A stretch of 64,000 bases of DNA, from NCBI GenBank assembly GCA_017613275.1, contig JAGAED010000016.1, positions 1 to 64,000 on the forward strand, read 5' to 3'. This DNA comes from Clostridia bacterium. Its GTDB lineage: Bacteria; Bacillota; Clostridia; TANB77; CAG-508. The position numbers and the translations under genes are program-made. Each line of letters starts with the position of its first letter. Positions within the stretch are counted from its first letter, which is position 1. This document shows, piece after piece, positions 24,997-34,960 of the stretch. The notes under the pieces are model-generated. The model had not been told where the DNA came from, did not search any database, and saw nothing but the letters and a program-made list of their open reading frames with translations.

Positions 24997-25104
24997 TTTC
25001 GCATCTCCGTTCTTTACATAATATTTTACTATAAATTCAAATAAATTTCAATGTAAAACTTAAAGAAATTATATTAAGTAGATATAGACCTAGTTTTTTT
25101 ACCC

Positions 25105-25163
25105 AAAATTAAAAAGTTGAGGTTGAAAACGTTAAAAGTTTTCAACCTCAACTTTTTAATTTT
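25105..25163. terminator. Long perfect hairpin terminator
   Basis: A perfect 26-bp stem with a 7-base loop (25131-25137), overlapping the last codons and stop of the 273-residue gene. T-rich on both strands. Unusually long for a simple terminator. Confidence 0.85.
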
Positions 25164-25977
25164 GTTCTTGATTTCCTTCTGGTAATGCATTAGGAACATC
25201 TAATCTTAGTTTGATCTTAGAAACATATCTGATTGCTCTAACAAATTTACTATTTTTAAATCTTTGCCATAATGTTGGTTTAACCTCAAATGTTGTTTCT
25301 TGAACATATTGCTCAGCTTGAACTTGTTCTTGAGTAACTTGTGTTTCTTCTTCTACTGGTGTTGGAATAGATTTTAATGCATCTGCAACTTCAATTCCAA
25401 TATAGCTTAAAGCTTTTGATCTATCTTCAATTCTTTCCATATCTATTTCGATATGTAAGTTTGATTCAAGGTTATTAACTCTAGCATTTAATAATTTCAT
25501 TGCATCTTTATATTCATCAGATTCTTTATCTTTGCATTTTCCAACTATATTTAAAGTTTCTATAATATCCTCAGGCATTTTTCCTTCAAAGTTTTTAACT
25601 TCTTCTTTCCAGCCTTTTTCTTGTGCATCTACAACTTCAATTAGACCTTTTAAATCTCCAGATAATCCTATATTTTGTTCTCTTTGTCTAATTAATTCTT
25701 CAATTTGTTTTGTGTTTTCTTCAAATTGATTTGTTGCATACTCAACAAGCCCGTAAGCAGCTTTATATACACTTGCAGGAAAATTGTTTTTCTTTGGATA
25801 TTCTATTAAATATGCTTTTATTGATTCTATCATATCTTTAAAATATGTATCTTCATCTAATTGTACAATTTGCTTTTTACTATTAGGGTTTATTAACTTT
25901 TGTACCTTTTCTATGTTTGATAATATTTTTTCTTCCGTGATAACCATTCTCACGTTTACTATGCCAGATCTAGACAT
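25156..25977 (-). CDS. Unrecognised helical protein
   Basis: A 273-residue, largely helical protein without membrane segments. Residues 1-20 are basic or hydrophobic (GIVNVRMVITEEKILSNIEK). A coiled coil is likely around 85-110 and 160-195. A Gln/Glu/Thr-rich linker (about 205-235) leads to a basic tail (LWQRFKNSKFVRAIRYVSK) that could contact membrane or nucleic acid. Function not recognised. The ribosome site is AAGGAGGGAAG; the gene is monocistronic with an unusually strong terminator. Confidence 0.72.
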   Translation of the reverse strand: MSRSGIVNVRMVITEEKILSNIEKVQKLINPNSKKQIVQLDEDTYFKDMIESIKAYLIEYPKKNNFPASVYKAAYGLVEYATNQFEENTKQIEELIRQREQNIGLSGDLKGLIEVVDAQEKGWKEEVKNFEGKMPEDIIETLNIVGKCKDKESDEYKDAMKLLNARVNNLESNLHIEIDMERIEDRSKALSYIGIEVADALKSIPTPVEEETQVTQEQVQAEQYVQETTFEVKPTLWQRFKNSKFVRAIRYVSKIKLRLDVPNALPEGNQEQN

Positions 25978-26163
25978 GTAAACTTCCCTCCTTTTTACTT
26001 ACGCGTATTCGCCTTTGATGACTGTCTACATTTATCATTATACATAAAACTACAATAAAATACAAGAGATTTCTACAATTTTTTCATTACTTTTTAGTTA
26101 CAAAAATATTACAAAAATATTACAAAAGCATAATAAAATAATTTTATTATGCTTTATATATTA

Positions 26164-27885
26164 TTACTTTTGCATTATCTTCTTCATTTCTTCATTTCTC
26201 TTAATTTTTTGTGTTGTTGTTTTTATAAAATCTTCCTCTGTAACCATTATATCCCTAATATATTTGTATGGTGGCATAGTTTTATTTATCTTCTTAACTT
26301 CTTTTAATAAAACTTCTTTAACATCTTCTTCTGTGCTAACATTATATACTTGTCTCATTATATCTCTATCATATTGAAGTTTTGCACAAATTTTATAATC
26401 TCCATCATCTTCCGGTAATCCGTAGACAAAAGACTCTTTTATTCCTTCGACTTTATTTATTAAAGTTTCTAATTCTTCTGGATAAATATTTTTTCCATTT
26501 TTTAAAACTATAACAAATTTCTTTCTACCAGAAATAAATATAAATCCATCTTTATCAATTCTTGCTAAATCTCCTGTATGAAGCCATCCATCTGGTTCTA
26601 TTGTTTCTTTTGTAGCTTCTTCATTATTATAATATCCAAGCATTGTTGTAGGCCCTTTTACCATTAACTCACCAATGTCTTCTTCATTAACATCTGCAAG
26701 TTTTACTTCCAAACTTGGGAATGCTTTTCCTATTGATCCTAATCTTGTATATTTATCATCTTCTGCTGCAATTACTGGGGATGTTTCTGTTAACCCATAA
26801 CCTTGTAACATTCTTATTCCTAGTTGGTTAAATCCTTTTTCAGCTTCTGGGTCTAATGCTGCACCACCTGCAACCATTAATCTTAGTTTTCCACCAAAAT
26901 TATTGTGAATGTCCTTAAATATTTTTCTTCTAATATCAATTCCAAATTTCAATAAGAATTGTGTGATTTTTATTCCTTTTTGAACTTTATCCATTTTGCC
27001 TTGTTTTTCTATTGCTTTCATCAATCTTTTATACATGTTTTCATATAAGATTGGAACCGAAATCATAACTGAAATTTTAAATTCCTTGATGTTGTCAGCT
27101 ATATGTTTTATTCCCTCACAAAAAGCTGTTGCAGCTCCAGTTGACATTGCGTATAAGAATCCAACCGTACATTCAAAAGTATGATGCATAGGTAAGAATG
27201 ATAAGAATGTATCATTTTCATCAATTTTTATAACAGAAGCAATATCAAATAAGTTACTTGTAATGTTCTTATGAGAAAGCATAACAGCCTTAGATTGAGC
27301 TGTTGTTCCAGATGTAAATAACATTATGCCCATTTTTTCATTATCAATTTTTGCATCTAAAAACTATTTATTTCCTTCATCCAAAAGCTTTTGACCTTGT
27401 TTTACAAGTTCTTTTTGAGAATATACATTTCCTTCTTTTTCTTCCAAATCCATTGAAATGAAAAATTTAATTCCTGTACTTCCTTCTTGGTTTAATCTGT
27501 TCATTACCTCATCATATTTATTTGAATAGAAAATAGCCTCAACCTCTGAACGATTTATTAAACTTTCTATTTCGTTATCTGGAAGTGATTTATCAAGTGG
27601 CACAACAATACCAGTTCCGCAAACAGTAGCTAAATAAGCCATTCCCCATTCATATCTATTTTCTGAGATAACAGCTATTCTTTTATCTTTTAGTCCCATA
27701 CTGATTAATGCAGTTCCTAGCGCATTTACTTGCTCTCTAAATTCTTTGTGTGTAATTTCACGAAATTTTCCTTCTACATCTGTTTTATATATGTATGCTG
27801 GTCTTTCTCCATATTTCTCACCTGAGACTTTTAACATTTCTTTCAAATCATTGTATTTGTCGAATTTGTGTATTGGTTCTCTCAT
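26164..27885 (-). pseudogene. Long-chain acyl-CoA synthetase-like gene interrupted by an in-frame TAG
   Basis: AMP-forming acyl-CoA synthetase (FadD/Faa-like), about 572 residues if read through. The first part (to 27364) has the N-terminal lobe (IAVISENRYEWGMAYLATVCGTGIVVPLD) and ends in a TAG at 27364-27366. The same frame continues without a shift into MLFTSGTTAQSKAVMLSH (AMP-binding P-loop), the GYGLTETSPV motif, GWLHTGDLARIDKDGFIFI and a C-terminal lysine region. Everything else is intact, so the change is a single nonsense codon. UAG is a normal stop elsewhere in the window. Either a recent loss or a consensus error. It lies 16 bases after a TetR gene that probably regulates it. Confidence 0.9.
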
Positions 27886-27901
27886 ATATTTATTCCCCTT
27901 T

Positions 27902-28465
27902 TTATTTTAATCCTCTTATTATCGTATTGTCGAATTCTTTATAAAGTTTCATAACATCAATTTCGCCATTGTTTCTTAGTTTATAAATTAAGGTTGAGCA
28001 GATAAGTCCATATATTTCAGATGCTATTGCTTTACTGTCACCTTTTTTTATTTCACCTGCTTCTATTCCGTTTTTTACAATTTCCTCTATTTTGTTTATA
28101 TATTCATATATATGTTTTTGACATTTTTGATTTCTAGCTTCTTTTCCCCAAAATTGACTTAGCAAGATTGTAATTAAATCTTCATATTTAACCACTATCT
28201 TTATCTCTATCAATATTATTGCTTTTATTTTATCAATATAACTTTCTAATCTTGAAGTTTTAATATCTATGCTATTTTGTAGAAGTTTAATCCCTTCTTC
28301 TACCAAGAAATTGAAAATTTCTTCCTTGCTTGAAAAATGGTAATATAATGTACCTTTTGCAACTCCTACTGTTGCTGTTATATCTTCAATACTTGTTGCA
28401 TCATAACCTTTTTCTGCAAATAATTTCATTGATGTTTCAAATATTTTTCTTTTGGTTTTATTCAT
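27902..28465 (-). CDS. TetR family transcriptional regulator
   Basis: A 187-residue repressor with an N-terminal HTH (residues about 5-50: FAEKGYDATSIEDITATVGVAKGTLYYHFSSKEEIF) typical of TetR/AcrR regulators. The C-terminal ligand domain is all helical and not diagnostic. Placed 16 bases upstream of the acyl-CoA synthetase gene in the same direction, so fatty acyl-CoA or a related ligand is a reasonable guess (FadR-like), by inference. Confidence 0.92.
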   Translation of the reverse strand: MNKTKRKIFETSMKLFAEKGYDATSIEDITATVGVAKGTLYYHFSSKEEIFNFLVEEGIKLLQNSIDIKTSRLESYIDKIKAIILIEIKIVVKYEDLITILLSQFWGKEARNQKCQKHIYEYINKIEEIVKNGIEAGEIKKGDSKAIASEIYGLICSTLIYKLRNNGEIDVMKLYKEFDNTIIRGLK

Positions 28466-28670
28466 ACTTATTGCAATCCCTTTCGAAATTCTTTTTAAAA
28501 TTATCGCTTATATTATATATTTTTTTCTAAAATATTGCAATAGTTTTATTTTGTTATACTAAGTGTTCAAAAAATTTTTTAAAATCCATTTACAAATTTT
28601 TCTTTCTAATATAAAATATGATTATAATAAGAACAACAAATGTTAATAATAAAAATATGGAGGAAAACGA

Positions 28671-31055
28671 ATGAAAAATAAAAACGAATTAAGTTACAAG
28701 GATTTAAAAATCACATGTAATCCTAATATTTTCAATTTTGAAACAACAGAAGAATTAGAGTCAATTCGAACAGGAATTGGCCAAGATAGAGGAATTCAAG
28801 CTTTAGAATTTGGTCTTCAAATTGATGTAAAAGGCTATAACCTTTACCTAGAAGGTCCAAGCGGTGTTGGAAAAACAATGTATACCTTGAACTATTTAAA
28901 AGAAATAGCTTCAAAGAAAAAAGCTCCAAATGACTGGTGCTATATATACAATTTTGATGATCCAAACGAACCAATTAGCGTATCTCTTCCAGCCGGTCAA
29001 GGTAAAGAATTTAGAGATTCTATGGATGGTTTTATAAAAGAAATTAAAAAAGATATTAAGAAAACTTTCAATGCAGATGATTTTGAAAAAGAAAAATCTT
29101 TAATAAAAAAAGAATTTGAAGAAAAGCGTTCTGTTTTAATGGAACATCTAAACCAAGAAGCTTCAAAGTATAATTTTCAAGTAAAATCAGCTCAAAATGG
29201 TATTTATATGATGCCAATTGTTGATGGAAAAACTATTGATGAAGAACAATTCGACAAATTAGATGAAACAATAAAACAAGAATATGAGGAAAAATCAAAT
29301 GTTGTTCAAGAAATGATTATGAATGTTATTGGACAAATTAAGCAAATTGAAAGAGATGCAGATAAGCGCATTTCTGAATGGCAATCCAATATTGCCCTTA
29401 TGACAGTAAATGTTCATATAAATTATTTGAAGTCAAAATATAAAAGAAATAAAAAAATAAATAAATTCTTAAATGATGTTAAACAAGATGTTTTGAAAAA
29501 CATACCAGTATTTTTAGAAGAAGATAAGCCTTGTAACCAAAATCAAAATGGCCCAAGACCACAACCACAAGACCCATGCATGAATTATAGAGTCAACCTT
29601 TTCGTTGATAATTCTAATTTGAATGGTGCTCCTGTAATTATGGATTCAAACTACTCTTATCACAATATCTTTGGAAAACTTGAATATGAAAACTACTTTG
29701 GTTCATTAAAAACCGACCACACTATGTTGAAATCTGGTTTATTACATGAAGCAAATGGAGGATATATCATTTTCCAAGCAAAAGATTTATTAACAAATGG
29801 TGTATGTTACGAAGCTTTGAAAAAAGCTTTAAGAGTAAAAGAACTTTCAATTGAAAATACCCAAGATCAACGTTCTTCAATGGTTATGGTTTCTTTAAAA
29901 CCTGAACCAATTCCACTTGATTTAAAAGTTATTTTAATTGGAAATAGTGATATTTACCACACACTTTTAGCAATGGATTCTGACTTTAAAAAACTTTTCA
30001 AAATCAAAGTTGAATTTGAGGATGATGCTCCAATAAATGAAGAAAACGCAAATAAATTAGCTAGATTCGTTCATGGTTTCTGTGAGCAAGAGGAATTACC
30101 TCATCTTGACAGAACTGCAATGGCAAGAATTATAGAGTATTCTTCAAAAATAGCTGGAAATCACAAAAAATTATCTACAAGATTCAATGATTTAGCTCAA
30201 ATAATTGGTGAAGCTGCAACATGGGCAAAAATAGCCAAGTCAAAAGTAGTAACAAGTGAACACATTGATAAAGCTCTTGCAAAAAGAATAGAAAGAGTTA
30301 AAAAATATGATGCAAGATATACTCAAATGATTCAAGATAATGCCCTTTTAATAAACACAAAAGGACATGAGGTTGGCCAAATAAACGGCTTAACAGTTAT
30401 GACAATTGGAGATTACACATTTGGAAAACCAGCTAAAATTACAGTTAATACTTATACTGGAAAAAGTGGAATAGTAAATATAGAAAGAGAAGTTGAGCTT
30501 TCTGGTTCTTCACACTCAAAAGGTGTATTGATTTTAACAGGTTATTTAGGAGAAATGTTTGCACAAGATATTCCATTATGTTTAACAGCAAGCATCTGCT
30601 TTGAACAATTGTATAATGGAGTTGATGGAGATAGTGCATCAAGTACAGAATTGTACGCATTACTTTCAAGCCTATCAGGAATACCTATAAATCAATCAAT
30701 TGCAGTTACAGGGTCAGTTAACCAAAAAGGACAAATACAACCAATTGGTGGAGTTAATGAAAAAATAGAAGGATTCTTCCAAATTTGCAAACTTCGTGGT
30801 TTAACTGGTGAACATGGTGTTATGATACCAATTCAAAATGTAAATAACTTACAACTTTCTGATGAAGTTGTAGAGGCTGTTAAAAATAAAAAATTCCATA
30901 TTTATTCTGTTTCTAATATAGAAGAAGGAATTGAAGTTTTAACAGGTGTTCCAGCTGGTAAAAAGGACAAAGATGGAAAATTCCCTGCTGGTACAGTAAA
31001 TTATAAGGTTTATGAAAAATTAAGGAAATATGCAAAAATAAGTGAAAAAAATTAA
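28671..31055 (+). CDS. Lon-family ATP-dependent protease (LonB/AAA_32 type)
   Basis: A 794-residue protein. An AAA+ domain with Walker A GPSGVGKT (residues 62-69) is interrupted by a long helical insertion (about 110-300); the AAA module then continues with the 'LLHEANGGYIIFQAKDLL' block. The C-terminal S16 protease domain has the catalytic Ser in GDSASSTELYALLS and Lys in GGVNEKIEGFF. This is the type annotated as AAA_32/Lon_C, distinct from classical Lon (no Lon_N domain). It should degrade unfolded or regulatory proteins in the cytoplasm. The start follows ATGGAGGAAAACG. Divergent from tetR; ends in a clear terminator. Confidence 0.93.
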   Translation: MKNKNELSYKDLKITCNPNIFNFETTEELESIRTGIGQDRGIQALEFGLQIDVKGYNLYLEGPSGVGKTMYTLNYLKEIASKKKAPNDWCYIYNFDDPNEPISVSLPAGQGKEFRDSMDGFIKEIKKDIKKTFNADDFEKEKSLIKKEFEEKRSVLMEHLNQEASKYNFQVKSAQNGIYMMPIVDGKTIDEEQFDKLDETIKQEYEEKSNVVQEMIMNVIGQIKQIERDADKRISEWQSNIALMTVNVHINYLKSKYKRNKKINKFLNDVKQDVLKNIPVFLEEDKPCNQNQNGPRPQPQDPCMNYRVNLFVDNSNLNGAPVIMDSNYSYHNIFGKLEYENYFGSLKTDHTMLKSGLLHEANGGYIIFQAKDLLTNGVCYEALKKALRVKELSIENTQDQRSSMVMVSLKPEPIPLDLKVILIGNSDIYHTLLAMDSDFKKLFKIKVEFEDDAPINEENANKLARFVHGFCEQEELPHLDRTAMARIIEYSSKIAGNHKKLSTRFNDLAQIIGEAATWAKIAKSKVVTSEHIDKALAKRIERVKKYDARYTQMIQDNALLINTKGHEVGQINGLTVMTIGDYTFGKPAKITVNTYTGKSGIVNIEREVELSGSSHSKGVLILTGYLGEMFAQDIPLCLTASICFEQLYNGVDGDSASSTELYALLSSLSGIPINQSIAVTGSVNQKGQIQPIGGVNEKIEGFFQICKLRGLTGEHGVMIPIQNVNNLQLSDEVVEAVKNKKFHIYSVSNIEEGIEVLTGVPAGKKDKDGKFPAGTVNYKVYEKLRKYAKISEKN

Positions 31056-31072
31056 TTTTATAAGATTCAAAG

Positions 31073-31110
31073 AAAAGGATTTGTCACCAAATTGATGAAC
31101 AAATCCTTTT
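31073..31110. terminator. Terminator between the Lon-type gene and spo0A
   Basis: 12-bp stem AAAAGGATTTGT with a 14-base loop; T-rich on both strands, serving converging genes. Confidence 0.85.
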
Positions 31111-31118
31111 TCGTTCTC

Positions 31119-31934
31119 TTAAGCTGTTTTAAGCTCTAATCTTAATTTATCAGCAATCATTGCTATAAATTCTGAATTTGTTGGTTTTCCTTTTGCTGCA
31201 GAAATTGTATACCCAAAGATATTCTCAACTGCCTCTTGTTGACCTCTTCCCCAAGCAACTTCTATTGCATGGCGAATTGCTCTTTCAACTCTAGATGGAG
31301 TTGTATTATATTTCTTAGCAATCTTTGGATATAAACTTTTCGTGATTTGATTTATAACATCTATATCATTTACAACCATTATAATAGCTTCTCTCAAATA
31401 CTGATATCCTTTTATATGAGCTGGAACACCAACTTCATGTATTAAATTTGTTACCAAAGCTTCTAAATTATCTTCTTTGGTTGTTGTTGGATTTACAATA
31501 TCAATATATTTTGGTTTAACCTCCTTTGAAAAGAAATTGTTATTTGTTTCTGGTTTGTAATATTTAAGCTCTCTTATTCTCTTAATTAACAACTCTATGT
31601 CAAATGGTTTTACAACATAGTACTCAGCCCCTGAATTAATGGCTTGTTGTGTTACTTTGTCTTGACCTACTGCAGATAACATAATGAACATTGGCTTTTT
31701 TTCGCGATTTGTTTCGTTTATTTTTTCTATAACTCCCAGTCCATCTAAGTGTGGCATTATCACATCCAGTAAAACTACATCTGGTGTTGTGTTTTTTATC
31801 ATTTCTACTGCTTCTAGTCCATCTCTAGCTCTCCCAATTACTTCCATATCATCTTGACTTTCCAAGTATGATGATAATGTTCTGCTAAAATCCTGGTTGT
31901 CATCTGCAATAAGTACTGTAATTCTCTCTTTCAC
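31119..31934 (-). CDS. spo0A: Master sporulation response regulator Spo0A
   Basis: A 271-residue response regulator. The receiver domain has the acidic pair in LIADDNQDF, phospho-acceptor Asp in [13 protein letters not shown], and the conserved Thr/Ser and Lys (LSAVGQD, VVKPFD). The effector domain has the signature [20 protein letters not shown], the DNA-reading helix of Spo0A. I place the start at a GTG (31934) because GAGGAGG lies eight bases upstream; an ATG at 31976 lacks a site. It would switch on the spoIIG genes. No disruption seen. Confidence 0.97.
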   Translation of the reverse strand: MKERITVLIADDNQDFSRTLSSYLESQDDMEVIGRARDGLEAVEMIKNTTPDVVLLDVIMPHLDGLGVIEKINETNREKKPMFIMLSAVGQDKVTQQAINSGAEYYVVKPFDIELLIKRIRELKYYKPETNNNFFSKEVKPKYIDIVNPTTTKEDNLEALVTNLIHEVGVPAHIKGYQYLREAIIMVVNDIDVINQITKSLYPKIAKKYNTTPSRVERAIRHAIEVAWGRGQQEAVENIFGYTISAAKGKPTNSEFIAMIADKLRLELKTA

Positions 31935-31981
31935 TTTTTTATCCTCCTCGTATAAATTAAAATTTGCTTGACGCATTTTCC

Positions 31982-32010
31982 ATTATAGTTGCTTTTTCGA
32001 ATTAAAGCAA
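31982..32010 (-). promoter_or_regulatory. Probable spo0A vegetative promoter
   Basis: TTGCTT (32010-32005), 17 bases, TATAAT (31987-31982) on the minus strand, about 50 bases before the GTG start. I could not identify a sigma-H promoter by eye. Confidence 0.6.
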
Positions 32011-32011
32011 T

Positions 32012-32040
32012 AAAAAACTGGTAATATTTACCAGTTTTTT
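32012..32040. terminator. Terminator after the IMPACT-family gene
   Basis: Perfect 13-bp stem AAAAAACTGGTAA with a TAT loop, T-run on both strands. Confidence 0.88.
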
Positions 32041-32049
32041 ATAAAGTTT

Positions 32050-32688
32050 TTAATTCATTTTATTTATTGTTACCATAGTTTTATTAAATATTTTATAATC
32101 AATTATATTAATATTTTTTTCATTAACATCCTTCAAAAATCTCTCTTTTTTACTCTCTTCTAAAGCTATTTTACAAACAATATTATCTAAATATTCTGAA
32201 TTTATGATTTCAATTTCATTTGTTTTACAATAGTATTGAAATTTCTCGAATTGACTATATTCTATTGTACATTCTATAATATAGCCGATTGTTTGTGTAA
32301 CTCTGTTTGCAATTTCAATAGCTCCACTTAATGCATCTGAATATGCTCTAACTAATCCACCAGTTCCAAGCAAAATTCCACCAAAATACCTAGTAACGAT
32401 AATTAAAACATTGCACAAATTATTCTTTTGTAAAATATTTAGCATAGGCGCTCCAGCAGTCCCTGAAGGTTCTCCATCATCACTAGATTTTTCAATAATT
32501 TGCTCATTTTCCATAACCCTATAAGCAATACAATTATGCCTTGCATCATGGTATTGTTTTTTGTATTTTTTAATTACCTCTTCTGCTTCTTCCTGACTAC
32601 CTATTTTTATTAAATTAGCAATAAATTTTGACTTTTTCTCTGTCAAAACAAACTCAACATTTTCTTTAATAGTTATAAAATCTAACAT
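32050..32688 (-). CDS. YigZ/IMPACT family protein
   Basis: A 212-residue protein with an N-terminal UPF0029/IMPACT domain: KKSKFIANL, HNCIAYRV, SSDDGEPSGTAGAPML, and VTRYFGGILLGTGGLVRAYSDA, all highly typical. A ferredoxin-like C-terminal domain follows (about residues 135-212). The family is conserved but its biochemical role is unsettled (translation-related in eukaryotic relatives). It starts 12 bases after the BaiN-like gene; the two are probably co-transcribed with rluA upstream. Confidence 0.94.
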   Translation of the reverse strand: MLDFITIKENVEFVLTEKKSKFIANLIKIGSQEEAEEVIKKYKKQYHDARHNCIAYRVMENEQIIEKSSDDGEPSGTAGAPMLNILQKNNLCNVLIIVTRYFGGILLGTGGLVRAYSDALSGAIEIANRVTQTIGYIIECTIEYSQFEKFQYYCKTNEIEIINSEYLDNIVCKIALEESKKERFLKDVNEKNINIIDYKIFNKTMVTINKMN

Positions 32689-32700
32689 CTTTATTTCCTT

Positions 32701-33945
32701 TTACTCTTTTCCTGCCGTGAAACCAGTCGAATATGCAATTTGAAGATTAAAACCTCCTGTATAGCTATCTACATCTATTATTTCTCCTGCAAAGAAAAGA
32801 CCTTCTACAATTTTTGATTCCATTGTTTTGGGATTTATTTCTTTTATATTTACACCACCACTTGTAATTATCGCTTCTTCAATTGGTCTAAAGCATTTTA
32901 TATGAATTTTAAAGTTTTTAAGTTCTTTCACAAGCTTTTTGCGCTCTTCTTTTGTTATTTCATTTACCTGTTTATTCTCATTTATGCCTGTTTTTTCAAT
33001 AATAACAGGTATTAGTTTTTTTGGCAATAATTTGTCCAAACTATTTTTAAATTGTTTATTTTTTAGCTCCTCAAAATCTCTTAAAATCCTGCTATCTAGC
33101 TTTTCTTCTGATAAGGCTGGTTTAAAATCTATTGTCATTGCTATTTTTCTATCTTTTAAAAGATCCTCTATATTTTTATATCTAACTAAATGCGCTGAAC
33201 CACTTAGTATTGTTGGACCAGATACTCCAAAATGTGTAAAAAGCATTTCTCCAAAGTCATTATATATTGTTTTTCCTTTTGCTTCATCTTGAATATTTAT
33301 TTCAACATTTTTTAAACTCAATCCCTGTAACTCTCTTACTAAGTCTTTTTCATAACTTTCTAATGGTACTAATGATGGCTTAATTGGTGTAATTGTGTGC
33401 CCTAGTTTTTTTACAAATTCATAACCATCTCCTGTTGAACCTGTTGTTGGGTAACTCTTTCCTCCTGTTGCCAATATAATTTTATCTGCCTTTATTTCTT
33501 CCTTTTCAGTCCTTATTCCAACAACTTTTCCCTCTTCTGTTAAAATCTCAGTTACTCTTGTATTTAACATTATTTTTACTTTTAATTCATTTAATTTTTT
33601 AATAAAGCAATTCAACACATCTCTTGCACTATCTGTAACCGGAAATATTCTATTTCCTCTTTCTTCTTTGACTTTTAGCCCTTGTTTTTCTAAAAAGCTT
33701 ATTATGTCTTGGTTTGTATAATTGTTAAAGCTACTATATAAAAACATTCCGTTTCCTGGTGTGTTTTTTATAAAATCTTCCATCTCTAAAGAAGATGTAA
33801 TATTACATCTTCCTTTCCCTGTTATGCAAAGTTTTCTTCCTAAACTTGGCATTTTTTCTATTAAAATTACTTCGTTTTCATTTTCTGCGGAAGTGATTGC
33901 TGCCATCATTCCGGCAGGACCACCACCAATTATTATTACTTTCAT
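32701..33945 (-). CDS. BaiN/HI0933 family FAD-dependent oxidoreductase
   Basis: A 414-residue flavoprotein. The N-terminal Rossmann motif GGGPAGMMAAITSA binds FAD; further family blocks are GRKLCITGKGRCNITSS, LATGGKSYPTTGSTGDGYEF and the C-terminal FFAGEIIDVDSYTGGFNLQI. Substrate is unknown for most members. It lies nine bases downstream of a pseudouridine synthase gene. No unusual features. Confidence 0.93.
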   Translation of the reverse strand: MKVIIIGGGPAGMMAAITSAENENEVILIEKMPSLGRKLCITGKGRCNITSSLEMEDFIKNTPGNGMFLYSSFNNYTNQDIISFLEKQGLKVKEERGNRIFPVTDSARDVLNCFIKKLNELKVKIMLNTRVTEILTEEGKVVGIRTEKEEIKADKIILATGGKSYPTTGSTGDGYEFVKKLGHTITPIKPSLVPLESYEKDLVRELQGLSLKNVEINIQDEAKGKTIYNDFGEMLFTHFGVSGPTILSGSAHLVRYKNIEDLLKDRKIAMTIDFKPALSEEKLDSRILRDFEELKNKQFKNSLDKLLPKKLIPVIIEKTGINENKQVNEITKEERKKLVKELKNFKIHIKCFRPIEEAIITSGGVNIKEINPKTMESKIVEGLFFAGEIIDVDSYTGGFNLQIAYSTGFTAGKE

Positions 33946-33954
33946 TTAATTACC

Positions 33955-34800
33955 TCAAATCTTACATATTGTTATATTGTGCTTTACAGGATGTATAAAT
34001 TCCAAATAATAGCAGTGCAAAGCTTGTCTATCAATTAATTTAGAAGCTTTTCCATAAAGCTCGTCACCTAAAAGCGAATGACCTATTGCAGAAAAATGCA
34101 CTCTAATTTGATGAGTTCTTCCTGTCTCTAATGTGCATTTTACCAAACTATAATCATCATATTCCTTTAAAACTTCATAATGTGTAATTGAAGTTTTACC
34201 ATTTTCATCTATACATCTTTCTATTATACTTCCCTGTTTTCTAGCAATTGGTAAATTTATTGTACCTTTTTTATTTTCCAAAATGCCACTTACCAAAGCT
34301 AGATATTGTTTTTTGAAAGTGCCTTCTTGCATTTGTTCTGTTAAACGCTCTTGAATATACTCACATTTTGCAAATATCACAAGCCCAGATGTGTTTTTGT
34401 CAAGCCTATTCACAGGCCTAATTTTCTTTTTTAGACCGATTGAATTATAATAATATTTAATTCCATTACTCAATGAATCTTCATAATGTAAAATTGAAGG
34501 ATGAACCGGTATTCCAGCAGGTTTGTTAACAACCAAAAGCCACTCATCTTCAAAGATAATTTCTAGCTCCATTTGTGTTGGCACAATATTTTCACTCTCT
34601 TCTTCATAATCTAAATTTATTGTTATAATATCTCCTATTTTCACATTTTCTCTTGAATCGCAAACATTACCATTTTTCATAATAAGCTTATTTTTTATTA
34701 GCTTTGTTCTAAGTCTAGTAGATATTTTAAACTGATTATCTAATACAGAATTCACACTATTAAATTTATCATTTTCTTTAACTTTATACTTAATTTTCAT
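33955..34800 (-). CDS. RluA-family 23S/tRNA pseudouridine synthase
   Basis: A 281-residue enzyme. A short S4-like RNA-binding domain (residues 1-70: RTKLIKNKLIMKNGN) precedes the catalytic domain with HPSILHYEDSLSNG and the catalytic-Asp motif RPVNRLDKNTSGLVIFAK, followed by KQYLALVSG and GRTHQIRVHFSAIGH. These fix the RluA/RluD family; the target uridine cannot be read from sequence. First gene of a three-gene unit with the flavoprotein and the IMPACT-family gene. Confidence 0.94.
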   Translation of the reverse strand: MKIKYKVKENDKFNSVNSVLDNQFKISTRLRTKLIKNKLIMKNGNVCDSRENVKIGDIITINLDYEEESENIVPTQMELEIIFEDEWLLVVNKPAGIPVHPSILHYEDSLSNGIKYYYNSIGLKKKIRPVNRLDKNTSGLVIFAKCEYIQERLTEQMQEGTFKKQYLALVSGILENKKGTINLPIARKQGSIIERCIDENGKTSITHYEVLKEYDDYSLVKCTLETGRTHQIRVHFSAIGHSLLGDELYGKASKLIDRQALHCYYLEFIHPVKHNITICKI

Positions 34801-34837
34801 AATAGCTCATAATCCTTTAATTATGCATAAATCTCCC

Positions 34838-34960
34838 GTTGGAAAAGAATTAAATTTTGGCAAGGAAGATTTTATTTAAAAGGCAAGGGCGCATACGTGG
34901 TGTATGTAACCGCGTTTTAAATGAAATCTGACACAGCCCAAATTGTAATTATTTTCCAAC
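34838..34960. repeat. 123-bp multi-stem palindromic element
   Basis: Outer arms GTTGGAAAA/TTTTCCAAC extend with near-matches to about 24 bases; a second arm pair is AGATTTTATTTAAAA with TTTTAAATGAAATCT; the GC-rich core GCGCATACGTGGTGTATG forms an inner hairpin. The right outer arm coincides with the last codons (V-G-K-stop) of the downstream gene. No T-run follows, so it is not a standard terminator; it may be a mobile palindromic repeat or structured RNA. Confidence 0.7.

Noticed and set aside
27360-27370. Recoding of UAG as an amino acid
   Set aside because: UAG ends many ordinary genes here (for example DUF378 at 22895, mfd at 54531), so genome-wide recoding is unlikely; a single nonsense mutation or error explains it better.
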